From Psettodes erumei (taxonomy: Eukaryota > Chordata > Actinopteri > Pleuronectiformes > Psettodidae): a stretch of 64,000 bases of DNA. The DNA lies in the NCBI GenBank assembly GCA_016785225.1, contig JAFBJZ010000850.1, positions 1,748,501 through 1,812,500 of the forward strand, in the 5' to 3' direction. The number at the start of each line of letters is the position of its first letter. Within the stretch, counting starts at the first letter, position 1. Both the position numbers and the translations under genes were made by a program. Below are positions 36,901 to 48,390 of the stretch, one piece after another. The notes under the pieces are model-generated. The model worked only from the letters and a program-made list of their open reading frames with translations. It was not told the origin of the DNA and ran no database searches.

Positions 36901-37787
36901 GGGTGGGGGGGGGCATCTTGCCAAGACTGCATTTAGATCTTCTGTCATTTACGACCCATCATGGCAGAACAAGCCATTTAGAGCGTTTATTCTCCCCTCC
37001 TGAGGCAGCCCCCTGCTCCGTGAGGCGGCCGTTCGGATTCCTCAGAGGGCAGTCAGAGAGCGACGTTCAGATGACAAACGAAATGGGCCTCCTGAATACA
37101 AATAGGCGCATAAAGGAGGAGGAGAAAGAGAAGGAGAGGGGAGTACCGGCTTCCTTCAGCATCCTCCGTCGTCACGGTGATGCAGCCGCACGCTGTGCTG
37201 TGGTTTCCCGGCCAGGGAGGGGAGCTGCTGGCTCCCAGATAGAAACCGTCCCAGCGTCGTGCAGCGCTTCATTTGGAAACCACTGCCATCTATCAATGCC
37301 TCCATTGATCTGTTGCTCTGCGCTAACAAACATCTTGCCCAGGGCAGAGTTTGATTGTTTGTTTGTTTTATTTGTGTGTGTATGCGTGCGTGTTATTAAG
37401 ATGGGGGAAAAAAAGCGTACTGTGCCTTTAAAATGTGTGTTCTTAAACAGTTTAAGTGACACCTTTTTAGAAAAGGTTCCTGCGTGTGTGTCATTTAGTT
37501 TCCTTAAAGGAAATGGAGGAGTATTTACACACAGATGATTAACAATATGAAGAAGATATTTTTTGTCCCCCCCCTCACTGCTGGCTACGAGGGGCCGACG
37601 TGTTTACATCTGAACCCCTCGGCCTCTTTCCCGCTCGGTCAAGGTTCCACGCATCAGCAGGTTATTCACAGTCTGCGTCCACTCTGGTGTTAACTGTCCT
37701 CGCCTGCCCTCTTTCATCACCCTCCACCTCTCATCTCGTCTCATTTCCTTTCACCTCTCCATTGTCCTCTCGCTCTTTCATCCTGCT

Positions 37788-37788
<1 letters not shown>

Positions 37789-37822
<34 letters not shown>
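37789..37822. repeat. (CT)n microsatellite
   Basis: About 16 CT units inside a broader C/T-rich stretch (37690-37822). Confidence 0.9.
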
Positions 37823-37823
<1 letters not shown>

Positions 37824-38462
37824 GGTTTAAATTTAGATGGGAGTTTCTCTGCACCGTATCTAGGCAACCTGTCCCCCATATGTAAAGAACCAGCAGTGCT
37901 CAAGTTTCCCTCACCCTCTCTCCTCTCATTTCCTCTCTTCCATTTTCACTCTCTGCCCTTATTCCTCGTCTCGTTCCTTGTTGGGGGTAGCTTCTGTGTT
38001 CATGCACTGTGGTCAAGGATGTGGCGTTGTGTCATGCGGTCATGTGGTCTGTGTGTGTATGTGGGGGGGGCTCTGGCCCAGAAAACGCAGAGCATTATTT
38101 ACCCCTGGAGTCAGGAGCTGTGCTGACGGAGGGGGCAGCCAGTCTGTAAAACAGCTCGTCAGCCCACGAGGAGACCATGCAGATCAACGCACCACCAGCC
38201 CCTAGATTATTCACACGACCAACCAGTCATCCAGTGAAGCAGTCAATCAATTATTAGGGGGGGGGTGACATCTCCTATGTAATCTTTGTATTGTGGCTTT
38301 TTCTACTTGGGATGTTGTACAATGTGGAGTACAAATTGTCACTTTTTCTGAACCTTCGGCGTGAAACTCACTGTGGTGTTCCACTTCTCGCCCTCTCTCC
38401 TATGGCTGTCTTCCCCTCACAGGCAAAAAGAAGGAATAAAACCTGTCATACATACAGTACGT

Positions 38463-38488
38463 CACACACACACACACACACACACACC
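38463..38488. repeat. (CA)n microsatellite
   Basis: 12-13 CA units just upstream of the hAT-like relic. Confidence 0.9.
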
Positions 38489-38608
38489 ACTCTCCTGGGT
38501 GAGCACGTGACGTAAGTGAGACGAGAGAAAAGGGAAGGAGCCCGGGGAAGGTGAAGGAGTGACGCGCCAGAGCGAGTTTGCAAACGGTCGTAGAAGAGTG
38601 AGGCGAGA

Positions 38609-38800
38609 CAAACCGGATCCACTGTCTGGCAGTTTACCACGAGGAAGATGTTTAAACAGCAATGTCTCTGCAAAATATGCAGCGAAACCATCATCACGCA
38701 TCAAACGCGGCAGAGCCACAAGTTACTTTCACCATTTGAAACGCGACAAAATGAAAAGAGCATGTCCACATCTCGCTTTGATGAGCACCATCCCACCGCG
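38609..38800 (+). pseudogene. frameshifted BED-type zinc finger, hAT-like transposase relic
   Basis: In one frame (38609 onward) the sequence reads QTGSTVWQFTTRKMFKQQ and then CLCKICSETIITHQT, with the VW-x-F start and C-x2-C pair of a BED zinc finger. Near 38710 the match shifts to another frame, ATSYFHHLKRDKMK, which resembles the TxNLxxHLKxxH second half of the finger. Together they look like the N-terminal BED finger of a hAT/ZBED transposase broken by a one-base-scale frameshift. The rest of the transposase (RNase H-like core) was not found. Assignment rests on the motif pattern alone. Confidence 0.45.
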
Positions 38801-39849
38801 AGGATGCTTCTTGTCTCTCCAACAGACTGTGCAGCACTTAACATGAACGCAGACATATGTTGCTCGACAAAGCCCTTTAAAAAAAAATACAAAGCTCAAA
38901 GCCACAGAAAAGGTGTATTCAACGAGAACCCCTCAAAACAAACACTGTGAGGAACCGCTCGGCAGAACAAGAGCACTCACATCACAGGAGCGTGAGCGTG
39001 GGTGTGTGTTTGTGTGTTACTTTACACTTTTGTTGTTAAGTGATGTCAACATCAAAATGTGAAATCAGTGGAGGAGACAAACATCGAGGGAGCGGCTGTG
39101 GAAATCAGGTTTAATTCATCACGACGGAGGACCTGCGGTTTTTATTTTCGGGACGCAAGCACCTCTGTGGCTCACACACGATGCTATTTTTATTGAACCC
39201 ATTTCGCAGAGACCTGTTGTCACAAACATCACGCACAGAGAGTCAACTTGGGTGTGTCTGTTTTTCTTACACAGAGCACATGTACAGAGGCACCTATCCG
39301 ATCAGATACATGGAACACGCCTGGGCTGCACATGCAGGGACTGCCGGTTGCTGTAAACAAACACACGCGTGCTGCGTTTGAGCAGCACGCGTAAGCAGTA
39401 AATTATGGTTGTATCCAAAACCAAACAGCCCTACACAGTATGTTCTGGGAGGTGCTAATCGCTGAACTGATCTAATTTTTAGGCCATCTGCCAAGATGAG
39501 GTAAAAAAGACCATGCACTTCATTGCCCAAAGTCATTTGTCTTAGGTACAAACACTTTCTGTTGATTAAAAATTACACAGATTTATCTCCAACAGTGTTT
39601 CTCCTACCGTCTGTGCAAACCTCATTTGTTGTCTGAATATTTACAGGGCGCTAAATCAGACTGGTGATCTGACACTTCATTCTCAGCGTAATGTAAAGGA
39701 AGTGCTCTTCATTGTGTGTTTGAGTGCACATCCATCCACAGCGTGCTCACGGAGGAGCCGAAGCGCTCGCTCGGTCAGGTCTGTTGTGGCTGATGCGCCG
39801 TAGCCGAGGCCCTGCTTCCTCCCAGGCGGCGTGCTCACCCATTACGGGC

Positions 39850-40070
39850 TCCGCTAATCAAATGCTTTCCAGTTTGGGTGATAATGGATAGGCCATTGAG
39901 GCCTGTCAGTCTGAAGGGGGAGGGATTTGTTAATAGCCTGGGAGGGTCTAGCTGGGTGGCAAACACAGGGCAAAACATCTCCCTCAGCCTATTTTTAGGA
40001 CACTAGCAGAGCATAATGAGCTTGCTAGCCTGTAGGTGCTAACTGCTCTGTGACCTTTACCAGCATTGTG
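39850..40070. promoter_or_regulatory. candidate intronic enhancer with MEF2 consensus
   Basis: A repeat-free segment containing a perfect MEF2 consensus CTATTTTTAG at 39989-39998, GATAATGGATAGG (GATA cores) near 39881, and TGACCTTT (nuclear-receptor half-site) near 40051. MEF2, GATA and orphan nuclear receptors act together in heart and muscle enhancers, and ERG channels are cardiac. The clustering is visible; function is inferred. Confidence 0.25.
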
Positions 40071-40091
40071 TGTGTGTGTGTGTGTGTGTGT
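40068..40091. repeat. (GT)n microsatellite
   Basis: 12 GT units. Confidence 0.9.
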
Positions 40092-40252
40092 CAAGAACAC
40101 AACGCACGTCCCTTCTCACCTGTCGCCCTGGTTGCACATACACACGTATTGACATTACGCACGCGCGCACATAAACAAAAGGGACAGAGGGCAGTATGGG
40201 TAACTGTCACAGCGATTTCCAGTGGCTGAGAAATCTCCTGGCAGCAGCACCC

Positions 40253-40254
<2 letters not shown>

Positions 40255-40296
<42 letters not shown>
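40255..40296. repeat. (CA)n microsatellite
   Basis: About 21 CA units followed by TGCATGCACACACGCACATACGC-like decay. The Cys/Val-rich minus-strand ORFs are repeat translations. Confidence 0.9.
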
Positions 40297-40298
<2 letters not shown>

Positions 40299-41279
40299 CA
40301 TGCACACACGCACATACGCAAACATTCGCCCCTGGGTATGCACCAGCAGCAGCATCTCCCACATCTGAATCCACGGTGGAATGAATTGCGTCCACTGCCT
40401 ACTGTCGTATCAGGTGGCGTCGGTGCCATCCGCGCCGTACAGCCGCGTTGCTGAAGGCGGAGCCACTGAGCTGAGCAATAATGCCTTAATCCTCGCTGCC
40501 TTCTCTGCCCCAGTAAACAGCCCAGTGTGGCGGTGGGCGAGACCCTCCCCTTCTCCCGCTGACCCCGGATCTGTCTGATTGATACTGGGGATGTGAACCA
40601 GCTGATGGTAGCTGTGGCTCAGCCAGTGAGGCTTCGTCACTGACCACACGTTTGCACGTGGGATTCTTTAGTCCAGCGGCTCATTGAATACCCTCACACT
40701 TTTTCAGGGACTCATCCTGTAAAGGTCAAATCAAAGATGAATCGAAGTGATGAAGTATATTTGAGAAATTCCATCTTTCATTCATGACATAAAGGAATCA
40801 GCATTAAATATAGTATCATATTCCTGTAGTTAGATATTAAACTACACCTCCTTTGCACAGTGTCCTGTATGTAATGTATGTGAGAGTTTACACAAGGAAT
40901 GGACAGAGTATGTAGTGGTACATAATCCTCTACTCCATTGTCTCAACTCCTGTATGCAGAGAGGTTCATAAAAACAAAGTACCAGCACCTGTAACACTGT
41001 TACACTGCCTGTGTGTATGCCATTATATTCTACCTCCCTGTCTCCCGCTCTCTCTCACTCGCTCTCCCTCTCTCCCCCTCCTCTCTCTGCATCTCTCTCT
41101 CTCCACTCCTTCCTCTCTGATTATCCTCAACAGAGCATCTCCTCTCTTTTGTGCGGAGGATAATTTTTTTTTTTTTCCTCCTGGCAAAACACTTCCCAGA
41201 GCACACTCCTCTCCTCTGTCGCTCTTCTGTAACCCCACCACTCCCTCCGCCCGTCTCTTTTTCACTCTCTTTTTCGGAG

Positions 41280-42108
41280 TAGTAGTAATACCAGCGGCGG
41301 GTGAACAGCTCCATCGCGGCTCCATCTACAACTAATGGAAACTGACTCTCCTGTTGCCGTCTTCTGCCTCTCTTTTCTTCTCCTTCTCGGTTGCGCGCCG
41401 ATTTATTCAGCGGCTCAGAGGAGCTAACACCAGGCAGCCGTCAGCCAGAACGCCGCTGGGGTTGAGGACAGTCGAACAAACTCGTGGAGCTGCAAGGAGA
41501 AAAGAAGTGGATGGGCCAGCTGAGGGCTGATCTGAGCCAGGCAGGAGGAAGGTGGAGCAGAGGCTGGAGGCAGGCTGAGGTTCAGCTGCATCTGGGTGGA
41601 AGCTGTTGAACAGTTGGATGGTTAAACCCCCCTGCGACTCCCTCCATTTGCAAGCCTGAAGGGAGAAGGAGCTTCCAAGGAGGAGGAAGAGCGAAGAAGA
41701 TGAGCAGCACCCATTAAGGGGATTGGAGCGATCACCGACAGCGTCTCTGGGCATGAGACCGAGCCTGTGCCACAGCATGCCTTCGGTGCTGCCTCTGCGC
41801 CATGACGTCCCCGTCGTCGCATCGCCGCGCCGCGAAGCCGCCACGTGGGTCCGTGCAGGGGGCGGCCGCCCTGACCCCGCCGCGGTGAGCTGCTGCTGAG
41901 GACCATGGTCCTGCCGTCGCTCCTCAAGCTCCTTGACGTCTTCCTGCGCCAGCCATCCTCCGCCGAAGCCACAGCCACCTTTCTGCACTGCCGCCCTCCT
42001 CGCTGCCCGGTCGCTCTGATGCCGCGCCCACCCGGCCTGCCGCTCTCTTGCCGCCGCGGGTGGGAGGCAAGAGAGCACCAGCGACGTCTGTCCAGCGAAG
42101 GGAGAGAG
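41280..42108 (+). promoter_or_regulatory. GC/CpG-rich island inside the long intron, possible alternative promoter
   Basis: A GC- and CpG-rich block, densest at 41750-42070 (CCGCGCCGCGAAGCCGCC, CCGCCGCGGGTGGG), standing out from the surrounding intron. It is preceded by a C/T-rich stretch and contains an ATG with A at -3 and G at +4 (41905) and a donor-like GTGAGA at 42109. The minus strand is also open for about 860 bases (41407-42273), but that frame starts with TTG and matches nothing known. CpG islands in vertebrates usually mark promoters; here that is an inference. Confidence 0.35.
41905..42108 (+). CDS. candidate additional alternative first exon (hypothetical)
   Basis: The ATG at 41905 is in an excellent Kozak context (GACCATGG). 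The frame is open for 68 codons (MVLPSLLKLLDVFLRQPSSA... to ...RRLSSEGRE) up to a donor-like GTGAGA at 42109. The exon length (204 nt) leaves phase 0, the phase needed to join the common exon at 57573. No match to a known ERG N-terminus is recognised, and GC-rich DNA is often open by chance. The hydrophobic-Leu start followed by an Arg/Pro-rich stretch gives no functional hint. Confidence 0.2.
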
Positions 42109-45100
42109 GTGAGACAGAGAGGGGAAACGGAGGTGACTGAGGACATGAGGTGAAGACGGGGAGGAAAGAGTGAAGGATTGAGTCTTTGTGTAAGAGAGAG
42201 AAAGTGCGTGTGAGGCTATCATGTTCAAAGAAGTAGTACAAGAAACTTTGAGATGGGATCTTTCCAGGCTCAAAGGTTTGTAAAAGCAGAAATTTTAATT
42301 AATCATTGAAAAATACTTCAGCTCACGAAGTTATTCATGAGAACGTGTAAAACCGTGTTCCTTTTCTTGTTTTTGTGCTAGATCCGAGAGATTGTTGTTT
42401 ATGAAGTGGAGTCAGTGCACAGCTTGAAGCCATTTCAGCCATATGGAGTTATTAGAGATCTCACATGAGTCTGAATGTTTTATGTTGTAGTTAGAGACAC
42501 ACTCTCTTGTCTGCCTGTCCAGAAAACACACGTTGTGTTGCACTGACTTTTAAGTTTTACACCTCATTTCCTATGGTGGTGTTAATGCATATGATCTCAG
42601 AGAGAAAAATAAGCAGAGGCAGTCCATCTGTCTAGTTTGTGGCAAAGTTAAACACTGAACATAAGGCTTTTAAAGCATCTTTGCAAAGCTGCAGCTCGGC
42701 AGAGTGGTGCCAAAGGAACGTGTGACGGCTGAATCTTCTGTGCTCCAGCGTTGGTATCAGCCCCTTCATGCAGCTGCCGGGTTCTTCTTTGGCCCGCGGT
42801 GATCCGGGCTAAACGGAGTCGCTTCCTATCATGTCAGCTTAACCAGCAGGACGTCGAGGGCCGAACAAAAAGTGAAGCCACTGCCCCACATCCGCTGTCG
42901 TGCCTCTAATAGAAAGAGAGGCGTGATGCCAAAGTAGGTGAAGAGCGATCAACTTCAGTTGAATTTGCATGTAGATGCTGTTGTCAAATAGCAATGCGCC
43001 TCTGAGTGCTGTAAATGAACAGCAATTACCTATTCCCAACAGGTGTACAATGATAAACTGATGTCTTTATTGAGTGGAAGGAGAAAATTTAGTGGTGTGA
43101 TAGCTTTTATTAAAAAACACAACCACATTTACTTCACAGGGTTACTACTGAAAGAAGAACACAACTAATGTAATGTTACAGTGAGTTTCATATTTCCTCC
43201 TTGGAGCTAATCTTCTATTTTGTGTAAGTATAGTGGTCAAGAGAATCAGACAGACAGAATGGGAAAATACAAAGACTGACTGAAGCCCGCTGACCAGAAA
43301 CACATTGTGTGATGGTACATGCTCACAAATAGAAATACCAAAAAAACAACAACCTGAGGTTTGATCGCCCTGCCTCTTGTTTCTCAAATTCGTCCAGTGG
43401 TTACGGATCAGTGGTCAAACAGCGAGCACATTTTCACCCACTCTGCAGAGTGTGTAGTCGTGATCCAGACTGCCAGTCAGATATCCAATTTTGGCTCAGT
43501 CTCTCTCCCTCTTTCGCCCGCTCTCTCGCTCTCGCTCTCGTTTTCTCTTCCTCCCACACAGCTTTCAGACAGGCTCTGTTTGACACCTGAAAGCACCCTT
43601 AGTTTTAAATGGACCTGCTGCCAGTGTTAAAAGTTATGCAAGAATTTGGCAAAGCCAGGAGAAGCACACAGCACACAATCCACATTACATTAGATGTGTT
43701 TTTGAAGCAATCCAAAAAATGCGAAAATATATGTATTATTATCTTTGACCATACATGGGTTTCCTCTCTGTTGGGCCAGCAGTTATTAAGGAAATACTTC
43801 CATGATATCATACTGCCACACAATTCACACCAAGCCTTGCTGTCTTTGCCTTACAATGAGAATTCATATCCTGCATAGCAAAGTAAGAAAGGAAATAATC
43901 TCAAACTGACTCACAAAGGCCCACTGATTTTCTCAGTAACACCTCCTCATCAGTATTGTTGATTTTGCATTGGATTGATTACTACAGGGAGGTGAGACAG
44001 TAGCAGATTGTAGATTGGAACCCGTGACCACAGCAGCTGCGCTACCAGTGCATTCCTACTGAGAGCAAGGAGATAAACCACGACTCAGTTTAGTCCTGAT
44101 AAAACCGAGCAGCCGGTGACACCTTTCAGAGAGAGATATCTCTGCAGAATGATTTTGGCTGCGCTCGGTTACGGGGGGGAAAAGGAACGAGAAGTTAATT
44201 CCAGCCATTCAGAGTTTCCTCATTCTGCAAGTTTGTTTGAAAGGCTGCAGGAATGAGCCTCACCAGGCTTTGAGAACAGCTACATCAGTTACCTGAAGTC
44301 AAAGTAGAATCCTGAAATGATGTTCTGGGTGCATTCAGTCCATCCAGGTGAATTCAGGCGGATGTCAAAGTATTAGTATAAGAGGCTGTACAAGAGGAAG
44401 GTATGTGACTTTTCAAAGCATTACACCTGCAGAGACCAGAGGTGCAGTCAGCCTTTCACACTCAACAGCTTGGGCATATTATGATTGGGGCAATAGAATG
44501 GATACGATGCTGTGTATCCCTGAGGGCAGAGTGTCCAGCAGACAAACTTGTAACCACCCCGGTTCATGCAGTCCTCGCATGCATGCTCACATCTCAGCGA
44601 GACGCAGCCGAGCCCGGTAACGCAAAGCAGGGAGGATCAAGGGAACGAGAGGAGAGAGAGAGAGAGAGATGCTGGGGAACTAGTGTAACTGCGGCTTTCC
44701 CTGACTCCCACTCATGCTGTACTGTACAACCTGCCTGCAGCGATTTGCAAAGACACACTAATCTCCCCTGCAACCTCTGTGGTGTGCGTCTGTGAGGGTG
44801 TACAGTCGGTAGTCATTGTAGTAGTCCTCTTCTTGGTACGTTGTTGATGACTGCTGCACTTTTTTATTACTCAGAAAGGAGCAAGTGCATGTTTGGGTGT
44901 GTAACCATCCTTTGTTGTGTAACTGTTACTTTGACTAAGGATATGTTGTCTTTATGTCCACACAGTTTCTTATATCCTTGACTAGTGTTTGTCGGTCTGT
45001 CTGTGCTCTTATGTGTGTGTTCATCGCAGGGAGCTTAGCCCTCACCAAAGAGGTGTTGATAACGACAAGCAAAGCTTCGAGGGGAAAAAAAAGACACACT

Positions 45101-45479
45101 GATATCTTCTCTGCGTGTTTTCCTGGCTCTGCTCGGTTTGGCTCGGCTTGGCTGGGATTAAGAAACCTACTGAGGAGTCTTAATATGCACCCCGCCGCCG
45201 TCATCCAACTGTGAGAGAGCTGTATTTTCTGGTGAGAGGAGACAGAAAGGGGATGGGGGGGGGGGCAGAGGAACAGAGGGAAGGAAGGATGCTGAGAGAG
45301 GGGGAAGGTGATTGTGGATTGTGGGTGTTGCTTGGATTATCAAACATGACTCTCCCCACCTGGAAGCATCACATGAGTGTTACCCTGAACTGGGCCTGGA
45401 CATCAGGGAATTCAATATTTTAAATTTTCCTGGACTGGAAAGGCTGCGGTGCAGAGCCAACATGGCAAGGAGAGGACAG

Positions 45480-45520
45480 AGAGAGGAAGGAAGGTAGCAA
45501 GGAAGGTAGGAAGGAAGGTG
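45480..45520. repeat. (GGAA)n-like tract
   Basis: GAGAGGAAGGAAGGTAGCAA followed by similar GGAAGGTA units, an imperfect purine microsatellite. Confidence 0.8.
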
Positions 45521-46488
45521 TAGGTGAAGTGAGAGACAACAACAAAGATCCAGTGTGGTCTCAGTGGAGCCTCTCAGCTGCTCTCTGCATTGTTGTTTAA
45601 ATTTGGCACCTTATCCCGAAATCAGTCACATCCGAGTGAAAAATGAAGTGACTCGCTCCTGCTTTAAGAGAGAAAGATGCTCCTTTTGTGTGATAATCAT
45701 CTGTGGTGGCTGCTAATCTTTGCATTAAAAGAACAAAAAGATACAGCTAATCCCCGACAAAGAGCGACTGTGGCTGTTGTTGCATCTCTTACCATCTGGC
45801 ATAAGACAGTTACTGACACAGTGCACGGGAAATTGGCATAATATGTGTGTAACAAATAACAGTAGCAGTGCTCAACTGGGAACACTAGAAATGAGTCATC
45901 CCACAGCCCCCTGCCAGAGTTAAAGTCATCACGTGACACGCAGAATCTGAGTCATTAAGAAAATTGATTTTCACATCTTTTTGAAAGTGCAGTTTATGTT
46001 GCATTTGAGAAATAATGGAGTTTTGTGTGCCTGAGTTGACAGCAGGAAATCATAACATACTGTACGCAGAGAGAATGTTGCATTGAAGAATGTTGCCTTG
46101 TGACTTTCACATCAAACAGAGTTGTGATGTTCCAGTAATGCTAATGCAGTAGCTTCTGTAATCTGTGTAAACGTACGGTTTCACCCTCCTGTTTCATTTC
46201 CACAGTATGACTAACTGGGTTCTTTGTCTGAAAAGCTGGCTCTCTTTAGTCTCCAACTTTAAAACGAGAGCGAGTGTCGGGTTTTACATCTGGGTTCATT
46301 CGTACCCTACCATGCTATTTCTCTGTCACTGGCTAATCTGTGGACTTCACAACTTCTCAGATCTTCTGTTTCTTGGACTCGTTTGTTGTTTTTTTTCCCC
46401 AGAAAATCTAAATGTGATTTCCCACACTCATTCATGTACGTGTACATTCAAGTGTCCCCACTGTGTACGCTAGACTAATGTATGAATC

Positions 46489-46489
<1 letters not shown>

Positions 46490-46520
<31 letters not shown>
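46490..46520. repeat. (GT)n microsatellite
   Basis: About 13 GT units ending in GCGTGTG. Confidence 0.9.
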
Positions 46521-46521
<1 letters not shown>

Positions 46522-46673
46522 GGATCAGCACCAAGTGTTTCTGGGATGTCAGTGACTTGGATAACAATCTGTGAATTAGAATGATGCTTAGTGAAGCAAT
46601 AGGCTGTGAGACAAAGAGACAGTGTTTTTGCCCATATACCGATCCCAGAGGAGCCACAGGCCATGTGGGCACC

Positions 46674-46674
<1 letters not shown>

Positions 46675-46717
<43 letters not shown>
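46675..46717. repeat. (GT)n microsatellite
   Basis: About 21 perfect GT units. Confidence 0.95.
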
Positions 46718-46718
<1 letters not shown>

Positions 46719-48368
46719 CGCTGTATTTACGTGCATGCTTCAAATCATGTCAAGGTGATCCCTTATCTTAGCCTCCCTCAGGACCAAGCACACAGATCCA
46801 CACACCTTATCCACAACGCACACGCTAATGTAGATGTGCGGTGTCACGCATGCAACTTTTTTTTTTTGACATGCACAGACATGCACTTTTTTCACCGTCA
46901 ACTTGTGCGTGCGCACTCAGCGATTCGAGAGGTGCATATGCACAACAGTCACAGTTCAGCGATGGATCCATGATTGCTAAGTCAAGCAGCTCTCATTCGG
47001 ACAGTGAGAGCGTCCAGCCGTGAAAGGCACTGGAGCGAATCTTTTCCTCCTTCCCCCTTCCACCATGTCCAGCCCTGCCTCTCCTCCTCTTGACCTCTCT
47101 GCGGGACCACAGAGGACACAGTCACTCCGAGGGGTCAAACTCATTCGGTCTCATAAATCAGCGGTCGTAATCCTCACAGCACGGCCCCGGCGTTTTCAAA
47201 TATAGAACATTATATATTGCGCTGTCTGCAGTACTTATACCAACAGCACTTGGAAAAGGGTAGTAACATGGTCGGTCGTGAGCTTTGGAATGGAGAGGAG
47301 AGTCAGAGCACAAAGACCCATGTGTTAGATTTCAGAGCTTTAACCAGCATCTTCCAGTCTTCACTCAGAGGACAGAGCTGACTCAGTGGTCATCAGTGTC
47401 CATGACCTGGTCGAGGACCTAGAGGTCACTGACCAGGAAACTGGATGGGTGGAGAAAAAGCAAAGACACATTCCCACTTGGATGTTTGACACTGGCTCTG
47501 CAGGAACCAGGATGATGTACTGTGTGCATGAACATCAGCTGGAGGGAGAAGACGTGTGCATGGAAGCATGGGGACATCACAATGAGTTTGGAAGCTAAAT
47601 GTGGTTCATGATGGAGCTTACTCAAGTGTGCTGTAGAAACGTGAAGCCGATAGTCTCTTCAGTGAACTGGGACGATGCCTCACTTTAACTCATTCTACTT
47701 GGGGCAGAGAGGGGGATGTCATTTTAATAATTTTTTAATTATCTGTAAATAACAATACATTTAGACTGTGCAGGATATGAAATGAATATTCCTGATATGA
47801 TCCTACATTAGTAAAATAACTTGGTTTTTACCTCCACGCAGTCAAATAATATGCACAGTTACATAATATGCATGGAAATAACACAATAGCTATATTTACT
47901 GTTTGCAGAGAACACTGCACATAAGTAGAACATGCCACAAGTCTCCCATGGAGTAAGCGTGTTTCCCAGCGTGGCTTCCGCATCTTTTATTCAAGTGGCC
48001 TGATTCCATAGTTTGAATCTAATGCATGGTGGCATCCTCCGATCACATGCCGCTGCCTTTAAAGCCACATCAACAGAAGCTATAGCTCTGGAGTGAGTCC
48101 CATCAATATTGCACAACGTGTATTCTACAGTCAGTGTGGGATATTTTAGCTTAATGTGAACACCATGTGAAGTGTAAGATGTGTTTTGCATTTTCATTTT
48201 TTACTGCAAACTTGGATGAAACAGTAACAATGGGAGGTGGGGTGTCTCATGGATGTTTGCTTTCTCCAGCTAAAATTAAATCCCCTGATGCTGAACTGTA
48301 GGTTCTGGACTGAAGGCCAGTGTATCTCTAGTTTCAGTGGCAGTAGATGAAAGCAGTTCCTCAGATGC

Positions 48369-48390
48369 ACACACACACACACACACACAG
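48369..48390. repeat. (CA)n microsatellite
   Basis: About 11 CA units. Confidence 0.9.

Larger units (their letters stand above)
31563..38608. other. non-coding intron stretch
   Basis: No exon of a known family. It includes microsatellites listed separately, poly-T near 32700-32716, and a CCTTATTTGG (consensus SRF CArG box) at 33623-33632. ORFs at 32772-33125, 35345-36134 and 36903-37538 are open but resemble no known protein. Confidence 0.45.
38801..41399. other. non-coding intron stretch
   Basis: No exon recognised. It contains two CA/GT tracts and the candidate enhancer at 39850-40070. A C/T-rich stretch at 41030-41250 leads into the GC-rich island at 41.3 kb. Confidence 0.45.

Noticed and set aside
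36903..37538. 211-codon + strand frame
   Set aside because: It starts at a GTG in a G run, shows no domain and passes through a GT-rich repeat (FVCVCVRV).
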